The notes beneath the pieces are model-generated. The model saw only the letters and a list, made by a program, of their open reading frames with translations. It searched no databases and was not told where the DNA came from. Made by a program: the position numbers and the translations under genes. A DNA stretch of 64,000 bases from a bacterium (lineage in GTDB: Bacteria > Pseudomonadota > Gammaproteobacteria > Burkholderiales > Burkholderiaceae_C), in contig JAVBXK010000016.1 of assembly GCA_030824555.1 (NCBI GenBank), forward strand, positions 88,759-152,758, written 5' to 3'. Positions 35,330 through 44,869 of the stretch are shown piece by piece (position 1 is the stretch's first letter; each line of letters starts with the position of its first letter).

Positions 35330-35947
35330 TCAGAGGGAACCTTTGGTGGACGGTATGACATCCCCCATGCGCGGATCGGTTTCCAGCGCCATGCGGATGG
35401 CGCGGGCAAATGCCTTGAACACCGTTTCAGCCTGGTGATGGGCATTGGTGCCCTTCAGGTTGTCAATGTGCAGGGTGACACCGGCGTGGTTCACGAAACC
35501 CTGGAAAAACTCGAATGCCAGTTGTGTGTCGAACGCGCCAACCATGCCTGCAGTGAATGGCACGTGCATGTGCAAGCCCGGGCGGCCCGAAAAATCGACC
35601 ACCACACGGGACAAAGCTTCGTCGAGCGGCACGTAGGCATGGCCATAGCGGCGCAGACCCTTTTTGTCGCCAACAGCTTTGGCGACCGCCTGGCCAAATG
35701 TGATGCCCACGTCTTCCACCGTGTGGTGGCCGTCGATGTGCAGATCGCCCTCGACCTGGATGTCGAGGTCGATCAGGCCATGCCGCGCAATCTGGTCGAG
35801 CATGTGGTCGAAAAAACCAATGCCGGTAGACAGACGCGACGCACCCGAGCCATCGAGGTTCAGCACCACACGGATTTTCGTTTCAGCCGTATTGCGCACC
35901 ACATCGGCACGGCGTGCGGTGGCAGGAGACTCACAAGAGGGGTTCAT
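35330..35947 (-). CDS. hisB: Imidazoleglycerol-phosphate dehydratase
   Basis: 205 residues, monofunctional HisB (no histidinol-phosphatase domain). Metal motifs [11 protein letters not shown] and [10 protein letters not shown] are present, as is the [11 protein letters not shown] block. It dehydrates IGP to imidazole acetol phosphate (step 6). It overlaps the hisC stop by 4 bases. Confidence 0.96.
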   Translation of the reverse strand: MNPSCESPATARRADVVRNTAETKIRVVLNLDGSGASRLSTGIGFFDHMLDQIARHGLIDLDIQVEGDLHIDGHHTVEDVGITFGQAVAKAVGDKKGLRRYGHAYVPLDEALSRVVVDFSGRPGLHMHVPFTAGMVGAFDTQLAFEFFQGFVNHAGVTLHIDNLKGTNAHHQAETVFKAFARAIRMALETDPRMGDVIPSTKGSL

Positions 35948-37035
35948 AGGGTGGACTGTAAGGCCGCCAGCATGCGTTGGTTTTCGTCGGGTGTGCCAAC
36001 GGTCAAACGCAAGCAGTTGTGCAGCAGAGCATGCATTTTAGAAACATTCTTGACCAACACGCCCGCACGTTTCATGCCTTCGAAGCTGGCCTGTGCATCA
36101 GGTACCCTGACCAGGATCATGTTGGCCTGGCTGGGAAAGGGTGTCACACCCGGCAAGGCGGCCAGATCGCGCAGCAGCGCATCCCGTTCCGCACGGATGC
36201 TTTGGGCCTGCAGCGCAAACACGTCAGCGTGCGCCAGCGCAAACAACGCACATTCAGCGTTCAGCACGCTGATGTTGTAAGGGGGGCGCACTTTGTCGAT
36301 TTCAGCAACGAGTGCGGCCGGTCCGACCATGTAGCCGATGCGCACACCCGCCAAACCGAATTTGGACAACGTGCGCATGAGCAACACATGGTCATGCCGG
36401 GTCATGCGCTCAAGGTAGCTGCGGGAGGCAAAGGGCTGATAGGCCTCGTCGATCACCACAAGGCCACCTTGCTGGCCTTGTGCCTCGACGATGCGCTCGA
36501 TGGTGGCATCGTCCCACAGGTTACCCGTGGGGTTGTTGGGGTAGGCCAGGTAAACGATGGCAGGGTTGTGCGCTGCGATGGCGGCCAGCATGGCCGACTC
36601 ATCCAGCTCGAAATCAGCGGTCAGAGGCACGCCCACGAAATCGAGGCCCTGCAACTGCGCGCTCATGGCGTACATCACAAACCCTGGCAACGGCGCCAGG
36701 ATGGTGGCAGGTTTGCCGTCCGCACCGGGCTTGTCGCAGGCCATGGCCAACAGGCTGATGAGCTCATCGGAGCCATTGCCCAGCATCAGACCGTATCCAT
36801 CCGGCACCCCTGCATGCTGAGCCAGTGCCCTGCGCAGGTCATTTGTGCGGTCACCTGGATACCGGTTGATGGCAACTGAACCCAGGCGCGAACCCAATTC
36901 GGCTTGCAAAGCAGCCGACAAGGTGTAGGGGTTCTCCATCGCATCCAGTTTCACCATACCTGAAGCGTCTTGCACGGCATAGGCGTGCATCGATTGAATG
37001 TCCTGACGGATGCGGTCGCTGGCAAGGAATGCCAT
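35944..37035 (-). CDS. hisC: Histidinol-phosphate aminotransferase
   Basis: 363 residues, PLP-dependent fold type I. The Schiff-base Lys is in [22 protein letters not shown] and DEAYQPF bind the cofactor. Step 7 of histidine synthesis. ATG 37035 is preferred because AGGA lies about 8 bases upstream and the length becomes typical; an ATG 18 codons upstream gives an unlikely extension. Confidence 0.95.
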   Translation of the reverse strand: MAFLASDRIRQDIQSMHAYAVQDASGMVKLDAMENPYTLSAALQAELGSRLGSVAINRYPGDRTNDLRRALAQHAGVPDGYGLMLGNGSDELISLLAMACDKPGADGKPATILAPLPGFVMYAMSAQLQGLDFVGVPLTADFELDESAMLAAIAAHNPAIVYLAYPNNPTGNLWDDATIERIVEAQGQQGGLVVIDEAYQPFASRSYLERMTRHDHVLLMRTLSKFGLAGVRIGYMVGPAALVAEIDKVRPPYNISVLNAECALFALAHADVFALQAQSIRAERDALLRDLAALPGVTPFPSQANMILVRVPDAQASFEGMKRAGVLVKNVSKMHALLHNCLRLTVGTPDENQRMLAALQSTL

Positions 37036-37165
37036 AAATGTGTCCTGATCTGATGGAGCCGATGCACACTGCATGTCGGCGGAATGCACGCCTGAGTCGC
37101 CCTGGCCAAAGCAGCGTGCGCAAGTGTGAAAACCGGGTGCCTATTTTTTTCGCTTCACACGCCGT

Positions 37166-38554
37166 TTACCGCATGGGCGGCACGTCGTTCAACCTCAACT
37201 CAGCCGCGCGGGCATGGGCCTGCAGCCCCTCGCCATAGGCCAGCTCTGCGGCCACTGGGCCCAGGGTCTGAGCGCCTGCCTGGCTGACTTCAATGATGCT
37301 GCTGCGCTTCTGGAAGTCGTACACGCCCAGCGGCGAGCTGAAACGGGCCGTGCCACTGGTGGGCAGCACGTGATTGGGGCCAGCGCAGTAGTCGCCCAGG
37401 CTTTCGCTGGTGTAGGCGCCCAGGAAGATGGCCCCGGCATGGCGCAGCAACGGCTCCCACTTGTGGGGCTCGCGGCTGCTGACTTCCAGGTGCTCGGGCG
37501 CAATGCGGTTGCTGAGTTCGCAAGCCTCTTCCATGCTGCGGGTGAGGATCATCGCACCCCGGTCGTTCAGGCTTTTGGCAATGATGGCCGCACGAGGCAT
37601 GGTGGGCAGCAGTCGGTCGATTTCGCGTTGCACGGCGGCGATGTAGTCGGCGTCGGGACACAGCAGGATGCTTTGGGCCAGTTCGTCGTGCTCGGCTTGG
37701 CTGAACAGGTCCATGGCCACCCACTCGGGTGGCGTGGTGCCATCGGCCAGCACCAAAATTTCGGACGGGCCGGCAATCATGTCGATGCCCACCGTGCCGA
37801 ACACCCGCTTTTTGGCACTGGCCACGTAGGCATTGCCCGGGCCAGTGATTTTGTCCACCTTGGGGATGGTGGCCGTGCCGTAGGCCAGCGCCGCCACGGC
37901 TTGGGCCCCACCGATGGTGAACGCACGGGTCACACCCGCCACGTAAGCAGCTGCCAGCACCAGTTCGTTGCGCTCGCCTCGGGTGGCGGTGTGGCCGCCA
38001 GCGCCCGTGTCGGCACCGCCGGTGGCCACGCTGCCCCGAACGGGGGTGGGTACCACCATGATGATTTCGGGCACGCCCGCCACGTGGGCAGGCACGGCAT
38101 TCATGATCAGGCTGGACGGGTACGCCGCCTTGCCGCCAGGCACGTAAATGCCCACACGGTCCAGCGGGGTGACCTTCTGGCCCAGCAACGTGCCGTCTTC
38201 GTCGCGGTAACTCCAGCTCTCGCCGTTGGCCTTGCGCTGGGCCTCGTGGTACAGGCGCACACGCCGCGTGGCGTTTTGCAGGGCATCCCGCTGGGCAGCG
38301 GGCAAGCCGTCGAAAGCGGCCTTGAAGTCAGCCTGGGTCAACTCCAGGTCTGTGACGCTGGCTGCGCTCAGGCCGTCGAAGCGGGCGGTGTAGTCCAGCA
38401 CCGCCGCATCGCCACGGGCCTGCACATCGGCCAGGATGTCGGCCACGCGGGTTTCGATGCCCGCATCGGTATCGGCTGACCAGTGCAGGCGCCGGCTGAA
38501 CTTCAAATCAAAATCAGCTTCAGCGCTTGATATATATAATGGTTTAGCTATCAT
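37166..38554 (-). CDS. hisD: Histidinol dehydrogenase
   Basis: 462 residues, longer than the usual 430-440. The zinc-enzyme blocks [16 protein letters not shown] and [14 protein letters not shown], and [11 protein letters not shown] with its conserved His, are intact; it oxidises histidinol to histidine. Two oddities: the first about 17 residues ([16 protein letters not shown]) are coded by the AT-rich repeat, and a Gly/Thr/Ala-rich insert of about 18 residues lies after VVPTPV, at about 169-190, just before [12 protein letters not shown] 131-base gap to hisC contains no recognised element. Confidence 0.95.
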   Translation of the reverse strand: MIAKPLYISSAEADFDLKFSRRLHWSADTDAGIETRVADILADVQARGDAAVLDYTARFDGLSAASVTDLELTQADFKAAFDGLPAAQRDALQNATRRVRLYHEAQRKANGESWSYRDEDGTLLGQKVTPLDRVGIYVPGGKAAYPSSLIMNAVPAHVAGVPEIIMVVPTPVRGSVATGGADTGAGGHTATRGERNELVLAAAYVAGVTRAFTIGGAQAVAALAYGTATIPKVDKITGPGNAYVASAKKRVFGTVGIDMIAGPSEILVLADGTTPPEWVAMDLFSQAEHDELAQSILLCPDADYIAAVQREIDRLLPTMPRAAIIAKSLNDRGAMILTRSMEEACELSNRIAPEHLEVSSREPHKWEPLLRHAGAIFLGAYTSESLGDYCAGPNHVLPTSGTARFSSPLGVYDFQKRSSIIEVSQAGAQTLGPVAAELAYGEGLQAHARAAELRLNDVPPMR

Positions 38555-38560
38555 TTAATT
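38517..38560. repeat. AT-rich dispersed repeat, copy H, at the hisD start
   Basis: On the minus strand: ATGATAGCTAAACC, then an AT core, TATCAAGCGCTGAAGC, then a T-rich end. It holds the hisD start codon in its ATGATAGCT end. Confidence 0.55.
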
Positions 38561-38585
38561 TACACCAAAACCAATCAAAAACCCA

Positions 38586-39242
38586 TCAAACGGATGCAGA
38601 CACTGCTTGCGCAAAGGCGTCGATGATGGGGCGCAGGCTGGCCTGTTTGACCTTGAGCGCAGCCTGGTTCACCACCAGCCTTGAACTGATGTCCATGATG
38701 TGCTCCACCTCGACCAGGTGGTTGGCCTTGAGCGTGTTGCCGGTAGACACCAGGTCCACGATGGCATCGGCCAACCCGGTCAGGGGTGCCAGTTCCATGC
38801 TGCCGTACAGCTTGATCAGGTCCACGTGCACGCCTTTGGTGGCAAAAAACTCGCGCGCAATGGCTGTGTATTTGGTGGCCACCGCCAGCCGTGCACCCTG
38901 GCGCACGGCATTGGCGTAGTCAAAGTCGGCGCGCACCGCCACGCTCATGCGGCATTTGGCAATGCGCAGGTCCAGCGGCTGGTACAGGCCGTGCGTGCCC
39001 CATTCGGCCTGGTGCTCGATCAGCGTGTCTTTGCCGCACACGCCCACGTCGGCCCCGCCGTATTCCACATAGGTGGGGACATCGGAAGCGCGCACCAGCA
39101 CCACCTGCACATCGGGGCGGTTGGTGGGCAGAATGAGTTTGCGGGATTTTTCGGGGTCTTCCAGCACCTCGATGCCAGCGCTGGCCAGCAGCGGCAGCGT
39201 TTCCTGGAAGATGCGTCCCTTGGACAATGCAAGCGTGATCAC
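38586..39242 (-). CDS. hisG: ATP phosphoribosyltransferase, short form
   Basis: 218 residues: the catalytic part only, lacking the regulatory C-terminal domain, so a HisZ subunit is needed (not in this window). [15 protein letters not shown] at the start and [14 protein letters not shown] in the PRPP site are typical. First and committed step of histidine synthesis, normally inhibited by histidine. The start is GTG 39242. It is the first gene of the his operon, 59 bases after murA. Confidence 0.95.
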   Translation of the reverse strand: MITLALSKGRIFQETLPLLASAGIEVLEDPEKSRKLILPTNRPDVQVVLVRASDVPTYVEYGGADVGVCGKDTLIEHQAEWGTHGLYQPLDLRIAKCRMSVAVRADFDYANAVRQGARLAVATKYTAIAREFFATKGVHVDLIKLYGSMELAPLTGLADAIVDLVSTGNTLKANHLVEVEHIMDISSRLVVNQAALKVKQASLRPIIDAFAQAVSASV

Positions 39243-39301
39243 GGGTGGGGGTCTTTCAGAAGTGCAAACAAGGGCAAGGCCAAAAAGTCAGCGTCAACGC
39301 A

Positions 39302-40573
39302 TCAGTGAATGCGCTGAATGTCAGCACCCAGCGCGGCCAGTTTGGCTTCCATCCGGTCGTAGCCACGGTCCAGATGGTAGATGCGGTCGACCACGGTGTC
39401 GCCTTCGGCCACCAGACCGGCAATCACCAGGCTGGCCGACGCACGCAAATCGGTGGCCATGACGTGTGCACCGCTCAACCGGGGCACACCCTCGATCACG
39501 GCGACCTTGCCTTCCACGTGGATGCGCGCGCCCAGGCGCTGCATTTCCTGCACGTGCATGTAGCGGTTCTCGAAAATCGTTTCGGTCACCGCGCTGCTGC
39601 CTTGGGCCACCACGTTGAACGCCATGAACTGCGCCTGCATGTCGGTCGGGAAGCCCGGGTACTCGGTGGTCCGAAAGCCCTGCGCCTTCAGTGCGCCCGC
39701 CCCCGGCGATGCGATGCGGATGCCGTCGGGCAAGGGGGCCACCGTCACACCGGCTTCGCGGAGCTTGTCGATCACGGCATCGAGGTGATCGGCCCTGGCA
39801 TGGTGCAGCATGGCCTCGCCACCGGTGGCGGCCACGGCGCACAGAAAGGTACCGGCTTCGATGCGGTCCGCCACCACACGGTGCGTGCAGCCGTGCAACG
39901 CTGGTACACCCTGGATACGGATGCGATGGGAGCCATGCCCCTCGATCTGCGCGCCCATGGCAATCAGCATCTCGGCCAGGTCGGTGATTTCGGGTTCCTG
40001 TGCAGCGTTTTCAAGGACGGTTTCGCCCTCTGCCAGCGCAGCCGCCATCAGGAAATTCTCGGTCCCCGTGACGGTGACCATGTCAGTGGAAATGCGTGCG
40101 CCCTTCAGGCGGGTTTGACCGGGCGGCAACGAAGCTTCGATGTAACCGTGCTCGACCACGATGTGTGCGCCCATGGCCATCAGCCCTTTGATGTGCTGGT
40201 CAACCGGGCGCGAACCGATGGCGCAGCCGCCGGGCAAAGACACCCTCGCCCGCCCGAACCGGGCCAGCAACGGGCCCAGCGCCAGGATGGACGCGCGCAT
40301 GGTTTTCACCAGCTCGTAGGGCGCTTCCGGGTTGAGCGTGTCGGGGGCTTGCAGGCGCACGGCACCGTCGGCATCACGCTGGGCCACACAGCCCATGTTG
40401 GACACCAGTTTTTGCATGGTGAGCACGTCTTGCAGGTGCGGCACGTTGTGCAGCATCACAGGCTCGGAGGTCAGCAGCGCGGCACACAGCTCGGGCAGCG
40501 CCGCGTTTTTGGCACCGGAAATGGTCACGTCGCCATGCAACGTACGGCCACCTTTGATCAGCAATTTATCCAT
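39302..40573 (-). CDS. murA: UDP-N-acetylglucosamine 1-carboxyvinyltransferase
   Basis: 423 residues of the EPSP-synthase fold. [19 protein letters not shown] carries the conserved Lys/Asn, and the active-site Cys lies in the loop [19 protein letters not shown], so fosfomycin sensitivity is expected. It commits UDP-GlcNAc to peptidoglycan. It sits 10 bases after ibaG, as in most Burkholderiales. Confidence 0.96.
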   Translation of the reverse strand: MDKLLIKGGRTLHGDVTISGAKNAALPELCAALLTSEPVMLHNVPHLQDVLTMQKLVSNMGCVAQRDADGAVRLQAPDTLNPEAPYELVKTMRASILALGPLLARFGRARVSLPGGCAIGSRPVDQHIKGLMAMGAHIVVEHGYIEASLPPGQTRLKGARISTDMVTVTGTENFLMAAALAEGETVLENAAQEPEITDLAEMLIAMGAQIEGHGSHRIRIQGVPALHGCTHRVVADRIEAGTFLCAVAATGGEAMLHHARADHLDAVIDKLREAGVTVAPLPDGIRIASPGAGALKAQGFRTTEYPGFPTDMQAQFMAFNVVAQGSSAVTETIFENRYMHVQEMQRLGARIHVEGKVAVIEGVPRLSGAHVMATDLRASASLVIAGLVAEGDTVVDRIYHLDRGYDRMEAKLAALGADIQRIH

Positions 40574-40583
40574 GGGCAGGTGG

Positions 40584-40826
40584 TCAGCGGGGTTGTTTGG
40601 CCCACTCGGCAGGCGTGAAGGTTTTCATGGCCAGTGCGTGCACCTCGTCGGTTTGCATGCGGTTGCCCAGCGTGGCGTACACGCGCTGGTGGCGCGCGAT
40701 GGGGCGCTTGCCCTCGAACTCGGCCGCCACCACCGTGGCATTCCAATGGCGGCCATCGCCACCGACTTCAAGGTGCTCGCAGGCCAAGCCTGCTGCAATG
40801 ATGGATTTGAGTTCGTCTGCAGTCAT
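40584..40826 (-). CDS. ibaG: BolA family protein (IbaG/YrbA type)
   Basis: 80 residues, the BolA/IbaG fold: [23 protein letters not shown] and [13 protein letters not shown] include the conserved His used with monothiol glutaredoxin to bind a [2Fe-2S] cluster. ATG 40826 is taken as the start; the longer form would need TTG. Its place just upstream of murA is shared with E. coli ibaG-murA. Confidence 0.92.
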   Translation of the reverse strand: MTADELKSIIAAGLACEHLEVGGDGRHWNATVVAAEFEGKRPIARHQRVYATLGNRMQTDEVHALAMKTFTPAEWAKQPR

Positions 40827-40856
40827 GTCAACCCGTTCAATCAAATAGGATGCCCG

Positions 40857-41612
40857 TCATTGGCGGATTTTGTAACCCGTGCGCAGCAGCTGCACGGCCA
40901 CGGTGCTGACCACGGTCAACGCCACCGACACGACACCCAAAGACAACCAGGGCGACACATCGCTCTGGCCAAAAAACCCGTACCGGAATCCGTCGATCAT
41001 GTAGAAAAACGGGTTGAGGTGGCTGATGCCCTGCCAGAAGGTCGGCAACGAGTGAATCGAATAGAACACGCCCGACAAAAACGTCATGGGCATGATGATG
41101 AAGTTTTGGAACGCGGCCAGCTGGTCAAATTTGTCGGCCCACAGGCCAGCAATCAGCCCCATGGCCCCCAGCATGGCCGCACCCAGCAATGCAAATGCGA
41201 TCACCCACAGCGGGGCCACCATGCCCGGCTGTCCAAACCAGTAAGTGACCGCCAGCACGCCCAAGCCGACGCACAGCCCGCGCATGACCGACGAGGCCAC
41301 ATACGCCACAAACCATGCCCAATGCGACATGGGCGTGAGCAGCACGAACACCAAGTTACCCATGATCTTGCTCTGGATGAGCGACGACGAGCTGTTGGCA
41401 AACGCGTTTTGCAACACGCTCATCATCACCAGACCAGGCACCAGGAAAGCGGTGTAGCCCACGGTGTCGTACACCTTGACGTGGTCTTCCAGCACATGAC
41501 CAAAAATCATCATGTACAGCACAGCGGTCAGCACAGGCGCGGCGATGGTCTGGAAACTGACCTTCCAGAAGCGCAGCACCTCTTTGTAAAACAGGGTTTG
41601 CCAGCCGCTCAT
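40857..41612 (-). CDS. ABC-2 type transporter permease (YadH-like)
   Basis: 251 residues with six spans and the ABC-2 signature in the C-terminal half (MPMTFLSGVFYSIHSLPTFWQ). It pairs with the ATPase whose gene overlaps its start by 4 bases. The E. coli YadG/YadH equivalents have no firm substrate; the position between mla genes and ibaG is conserved in the order. Confidence 0.9.
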   Translation of the reverse strand: MSGWQTLFYKEVLRFWKVSFQTIAAPVLTAVLYMMIFGHVLEDHVKVYDTVGYTAFLVPGLVMMSVLQNAFANSSSSLIQSKIMGNLVFVLLTPMSHWAWFVAYVASSVMRGLCVGLGVLAVTYWFGQPGMVAPLWVIAFALLGAAMLGAMGLIAGLWADKFDQLAAFQNFIIMPMTFLSGVFYSIHSLPTFWQGISHLNPFFYMIDGFRYGFFGQSDVSPWLSLGVVSVALTVVSTVAVQLLRTGYKIRQ

Positions 41613-42673
41613 GAACTGACCCCCACGCTTGCGCCCGCAGGCGCTGCGCGGCCCCCCGAGGGGGCTGTTTCACCTTGGGGCGGCCCGGCGGTGAAACCAT
41701 TTGCCCCCGTCCCTGCATTGATCGGTGAGGCGCTGGTGTCAGCCATTAGATCCAAAAACACGTCTTCCAGGTCGGCTTTGCGAATTTCTATGTCTTCGGC
41801 CACCAAGCCTGCCTGCCGAACGGTTGACAGAATTTGCTCGACTTCCACCGCATTGTGCGCAGGCAGTTGCACCACCCGGCCGGTCACCCGCGCCAGCGCC
41901 GCCAGAGCGGGCGGCAACGTACCGTCTGTCTTGAAACGCAACACGCTGGACGATGCCCGGCTGAGCAGCACCGACGTTTTTTCGAGCGCCACCACCTGCC
42001 CGCGCTTGATCATGGCAATACGGCCGCACAGCGCCTCGGCCTCTTCCAGATAGTGTGTGGTCAACAGCACGGTGCTGCCCTCGCGGTTCAGGCGCGACAC
42101 AAACTGCCACAGCGTCTGGCGCAACTCCACGTCCACACCGGCCGTGGGCTCGTCCAGCACGATGACTTTGGGTTTGTGCACCAGCGCCTGCGCCACCATG
42201 GCCCTGCGCTTCATGCCGCCTGACAACTGGCGCATGTTGGCATTGGCCTTGTCGGCCAGCCCCAGGCTGTGGAGCAAATCATCGATCCAGTCGGCGTTGT
42301 CGCGTATGCCGAAATAGCCTGACTGGATGCGCAGCGCCTCGCGCAGGCTGAAAAACGGGTCGAACACCAGCTCTTGTGGCACCACGCCCAGCAGGCGGCG
42401 CGACTGCGTGTAGCCGGTCACCACATCGTGCCCCATGACGCTCACCGCGCCGGATGTGGCGCGGGTCAAGCCCGCCAGGATGCTGATCAGCGTGGTTTTG
42501 CCCGCCCCGTTGGGGCCGAGCAGGCCAAAAATTTCGCCTTGCTCGACATCAAAGCTCACGCCACCCAATGCCTGGAACGGGCCATTGGGTGTGTTGAATG
42601 TTTTGGTGATATCGCGAAACGCGATGGCGGCGTGAGCGGCACGACCAGCCGTGAAGGTTTGAGCAGGGGACAT
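41609..42673 (-). CDS. ABC transporter ATPase (YadG-like) with repeat-derived tail
   Basis: 354 residues. Walker A GPNGAGKTT, signature QLSGGMKRR and Walker B VIVLDEPTAGVD are intact, and a normal domain ends near residue 310. The last about 35 residues (GFTAGPPQGETAPSGG...) are low complexity and are encoded by the GC-rich dispersed repeat, which appears to have extended the gene up to the permease start. Partner permease follows with a 4-base overlap. Confidence 0.9.
   Translation of the reverse strand: MSPAQTFTAGRAAHAAIAFRDITKTFNTPNGPFQALGGVSFDVEQGEIFGLLGPNGAGKTTLISILAGLTRATSGAVSVMGHDVVTGYTQSRRLLGVVPQELVFDPFFSLREALRIQSGYFGIRDNADWIDDLLHSLGLADKANANMRQLSGGMKRRAMVAQALVHKPKVIVLDEPTAGVDVELRQTLWQFVSRLNREGSTVLLTTHYLEEAEALCGRIAMIKRGQVVALEKTSVLLSRASSSVLRFKTDGTLPPALAALARVTGRVVQLPAHNAVEVEQILSTVRQAGLVAEDIEIRKADLEDVFLDLMADTSASPINAGTGANGFTAGPPQGETAPSGGRAAPAGASVGVSS
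41625..41690 (+). repeat. GC-rich dispersed repeat at the end of the ABC ATPase gene
   Basis: CCCCCCGAGGGGG (41652-41664), 9 bases, CTTGGGGCGGCCCGGCG (41674-41690). Both blocks are identical to those at 59925-59964. GCGCTGCGC lies just before, as a partial match to the other copy. Confidence 0.75.
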
Positions 42674-42687
42674 GGAAGCCCTCCATT

Positions 42688-42951
42688 TTAGTTGGAGAGC
42701 AGTTCATCCACACCGTACAGGTGCGACAGTTCGGCCAGGCGCGGGGGAATGTTCACCACTTCCAGCACCTGCCCACGCAACAAGGTGGCACGGCGAAGTG
42801 CCAGCACGGCGGCCAGGGCTGCGGAGTCGAACTGTGTCAGGTCGGCCACATCCAGCCTCACGGCTGCAGGCGCCGTCGGTATCTGGGCCAGCCAGTTGGC
42901 CAAGCAGTCACCGGCTTGTACCTGCGTCAGGCGTGCAGGCACGGTCAGCAT
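42688..42951 (-). CDS. mlaB: STAS domain protein MlaB
   Basis: 87 residues, one STAS domain (VRLDVADLTQFDSAALAAVLALRR with the conserved Ser/Asp loop). It is the cytoplasmic regulator bound to MlaF in the phospholipid transporter. The start ATG 42951 is preceded by a G-rich site; 49 bases separate it from mlaC. Confidence 0.88.
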   Translation of the reverse strand: MLTVPARLTQVQAGDCLANWLAQIPTAPAAVRLDVADLTQFDSAALAAVLALRRATLLRGQVLEVVNIPPRLAELSHLYGVDELLSN

Positions 42952-43000
42952 GAGCCCCCCACCTTTTGCAAACTGAACAGGGCACCCACAAGCTGCCGCA

Positions 43001-43639
43001 TCAGCCTGCCTTGGTGTTGTTCGAGCGGTTGCGCTTGGACAGTGCGGCAATGAGCCCGTCGATGCCCTTGGCACCGATTTCCTGCGCAAACTGGGTGCGG
43101 TAGGTCTCTACCAGCCAGACACCCATGACGTTCAGGTCATAAATCTTCCAGCCACCGTCTGCTTTTTCCAACCGGTAATCCAGCTGGACCGGGTCACCAC
43201 GGCCACGCACCTCGCTGCGCACCACCACCTCGGTATCGGTGGGTGCGGCGCGCAAGGGTCGGAAGCTGATGGACTGGTCCTTGACTTGACTGAGTGCCCC
43301 CGAGTACGTGCGCACCAGCAGCGTCTTGAATTCGTCCTGCAACTGTTTTTGCTGCTCGGGCGTGGCCTGGCGCCAGAAGCGGCCCACGGCAGAGGCCGTC
43401 ATGCGCTCAAAGTTGACGTTGGGCATGATTTTGTTGTCCACCAGCGTCATGACCTTCTGCAGGTCGCCCGTCTGCATGGACGGATCGGCTTTGACGGTAT
43501 CCAGCACCTCGGTGGCCACACGTTTGATCAGGGCATCGGGGCCCTCCTCTGCCGCGTGGGCGGGCACCAGGGTGGCCAAACCCAAAACGGGTACACACAC
43601 ACATGCCAGCAAGCGGGCTGACCAGATTCTGCGGTTCAT
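43001..43639 (-). CDS. mlaC: Periplasmic phospholipid-binding protein MlaC
   Basis: 212 residues with signal peptide (LACVCVPVLGLATLVPAHA). The Tol_Tol_Ttg2 fold is indicated by NVNFERMTASAVGRFWR and the late VRSEVRGRGDPVQLDYRLEK. It ferries phospholipids between MlaA and the MlaFEDB complex. ATG 43639 is used rather than a TTG two codons earlier. The C-terminus is basic. Confidence 0.94.
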   Translation of the reverse strand: MNRRIWSARLLACVCVPVLGLATLVPAHAAEEGPDALIKRVATEVLDTVKADPSMQTGDLQKVMTLVDNKIMPNVNFERMTASAVGRFWRQATPEQQKQLQDEFKTLLVRTYSGALSQVKDQSISFRPLRAAPTDTEVVVRSEVRGRGDPVQLDYRLEKADGGWKIYDLNVMGVWLVETYRTQFAQEIGAKGIDGLIAALSKRNRSNNTKAG

Positions 43640-43654
43640 GAGCAAAGTCCTTTG

Positions 43655-44359
43655 TTAATCTTCATCACGGTCGCGTTGCGCTTCGATGGCGCTCTGGCGG
43701 CGCTTCAGAAACACTTCACGCGTGAAACTGTATTTATCCAGCGCAGCCTCATCCAGCACAGACGACGCGCGCAACAGGTTGGCACGGGTTTCCACCGCGC
43801 GCAGCGTGTACAGCGAATTGCGCGTGGGCACGTGGTCCAGGCCCAACACCAGGTCGCCACGCGCTTCGATACTGCGCCCCAGGGTGTCACGCACCGTTGA
43901 TGGCCCCAAGACCGGCAGCACCAGGTACGGCCCGGCAGGCACGCCCCAGTAACCCAGGGTCTGGCCGAAATCTGCAGGACTGCGATACAGGTTCATTTCC
44001 GACGCGATGTCGATCAAACCACCCAATCCAAACACGGTGTTGATGCTCAATCGCATCGCATTCACGGTCGTGTCTTCGAGTCGCAGCTGCAACGCGGTGT
44101 TCAGCGTAGACCAAACGTCACTGAGGTTGCCAAAAAAATTGCCCACTGCCGTGCGCAAAGGGTCGGGCGTGACATCGCGGTACACCGTTGCCACGGGCTT
44201 GAGCACGGCGGCATCCAAGGCGTCGTTGAATGTCTCGACCCCACGGTTGAAGGGCTCGAACGGGTCGCGCGAATCGCGACCGGGCGCAGACGCACAGCCC
44301 AGCAGACCACTGAGCACCCAGGCCGTGACAACGGCGCGAATGAAAGTCTTTGGCGTCAT
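43655..44359 (-). CDS. mlaA: Outer-membrane lipoprotein MlaA (VacJ)
   Basis: 234 residues. Lipobox LLGC near residue 22; RDPFEPFNRGVETFND is the VacJ signature, and GYWGVPAGPYLVLPVLGPSTVRD follows. With porins it removes mislocalised phospholipid from the outer leaflet. Placing mlaA between mlaD and mlaC differs from E. coli, where it is unlinked. It overlaps mlaD by 4 bases. Confidence 0.95.
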   Translation of the reverse strand: MTPKTFIRAVVTAWVLSGLLGCASAPGRDSRDPFEPFNRGVETFNDALDAAVLKPVATVYRDVTPDPLRTAVGNFFGNLSDVWSTLNTALQLRLEDTTVNAMRLSINTVFGLGGLIDIASEMNLYRSPADFGQTLGYWGVPAGPYLVLPVLGPSTVRDTLGRSIEARGDLVLGLDHVPTRNSLYTLRAVETRANLLRASSVLDEAALDKYSFTREVFLKRRQSAIEAQRDRDED

Positions 44360-44826
44360 TTGCTTTTTTCTCCGTCAGCCGCTTTGCTGAACAGGAACTG
44401 GCTGATCAGGTTCTCCAGCACCACAGCCGACTGGGTGGTGGAGATGACATCGCCCGCCGCCATGTTCTTGGGGTCACCGCCCGGCTCGACGCCGATGTAT
44501 TGCTCACCCAACAAACCGCTGGTCAGGATTTTCAGCGAGCTGTCTTTGGGGAAAGCGTAGCGCGACTCCATGTCAATCGCCACACTGGCCTGAAAAGTTT
44601 TGTCATCAAATGTAATGGCGGCCACACGGCCCACCACCACACCGGCGCTTTTCACGGCCGCGCGGGGCTTCAGGCCGCCGATGTTGTCGAACCGAGCCAC
44701 CACGCGGTAGTTGTTTTCGAAATTCAGCTGCAACAGGTTGGCCGACTTCAACGCCAGGAACAGCAGCGCCAGCGCGCCCAGCACCACGAACAGCCCCACC
44801 CACACATCATTTTTAGACTTTTTCAT
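44356..44826 (-). CDS. mlaD: Mla system MCE-domain protein MlaD
   Basis: 156 residues: an N-terminal span (VGLFVVLGALALLFLAL) and one MCE domain (about 40-120, GLKPRAAVKSAGVVVGRV). It forms the hexameric periplasmic ring on MlaE. 43 bases upstream, toward mlaE, are occupied by an AT-rich repeat copy. Confidence 0.95.
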   Translation of the reverse strand: MKKSKNDVWVGLFVVLGALALLFLALKSANLLQLNFENNYRVVARFDNIGGLKPRAAVKSAGVVVGRVAAITFDDKTFQASVAIDMESRYAFPKDSSLKILTSGLLGEQYIGVEPGGDPKNMAAGDVISTTQSAVVLENLISQFLFSKAADGEKSK

Positions 44827-44829
44827 GGC

Positions 44830-44868
44830 TTACCGCTTGTATTCATTCAATAGTTTGCTATCAATAGC
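44830..44868. repeat. AT-rich dispersed repeat, copy I, between mlaE and mlaD
   Basis: CCGCTTGTATTCATTCAATAG and TTGCTATCAATAGC fill the mlaE-mlaD gap: GCTT core and GATAGCA end (on minus) fit the family. Confidence 0.45.
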
Positions 44869-44869
44869 A

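Noticed and set aside
38586..39242. HisG seemed truncated
   Set aside because: Its length fits the short, HisZ-dependent form normal in beta-proteobacteria.
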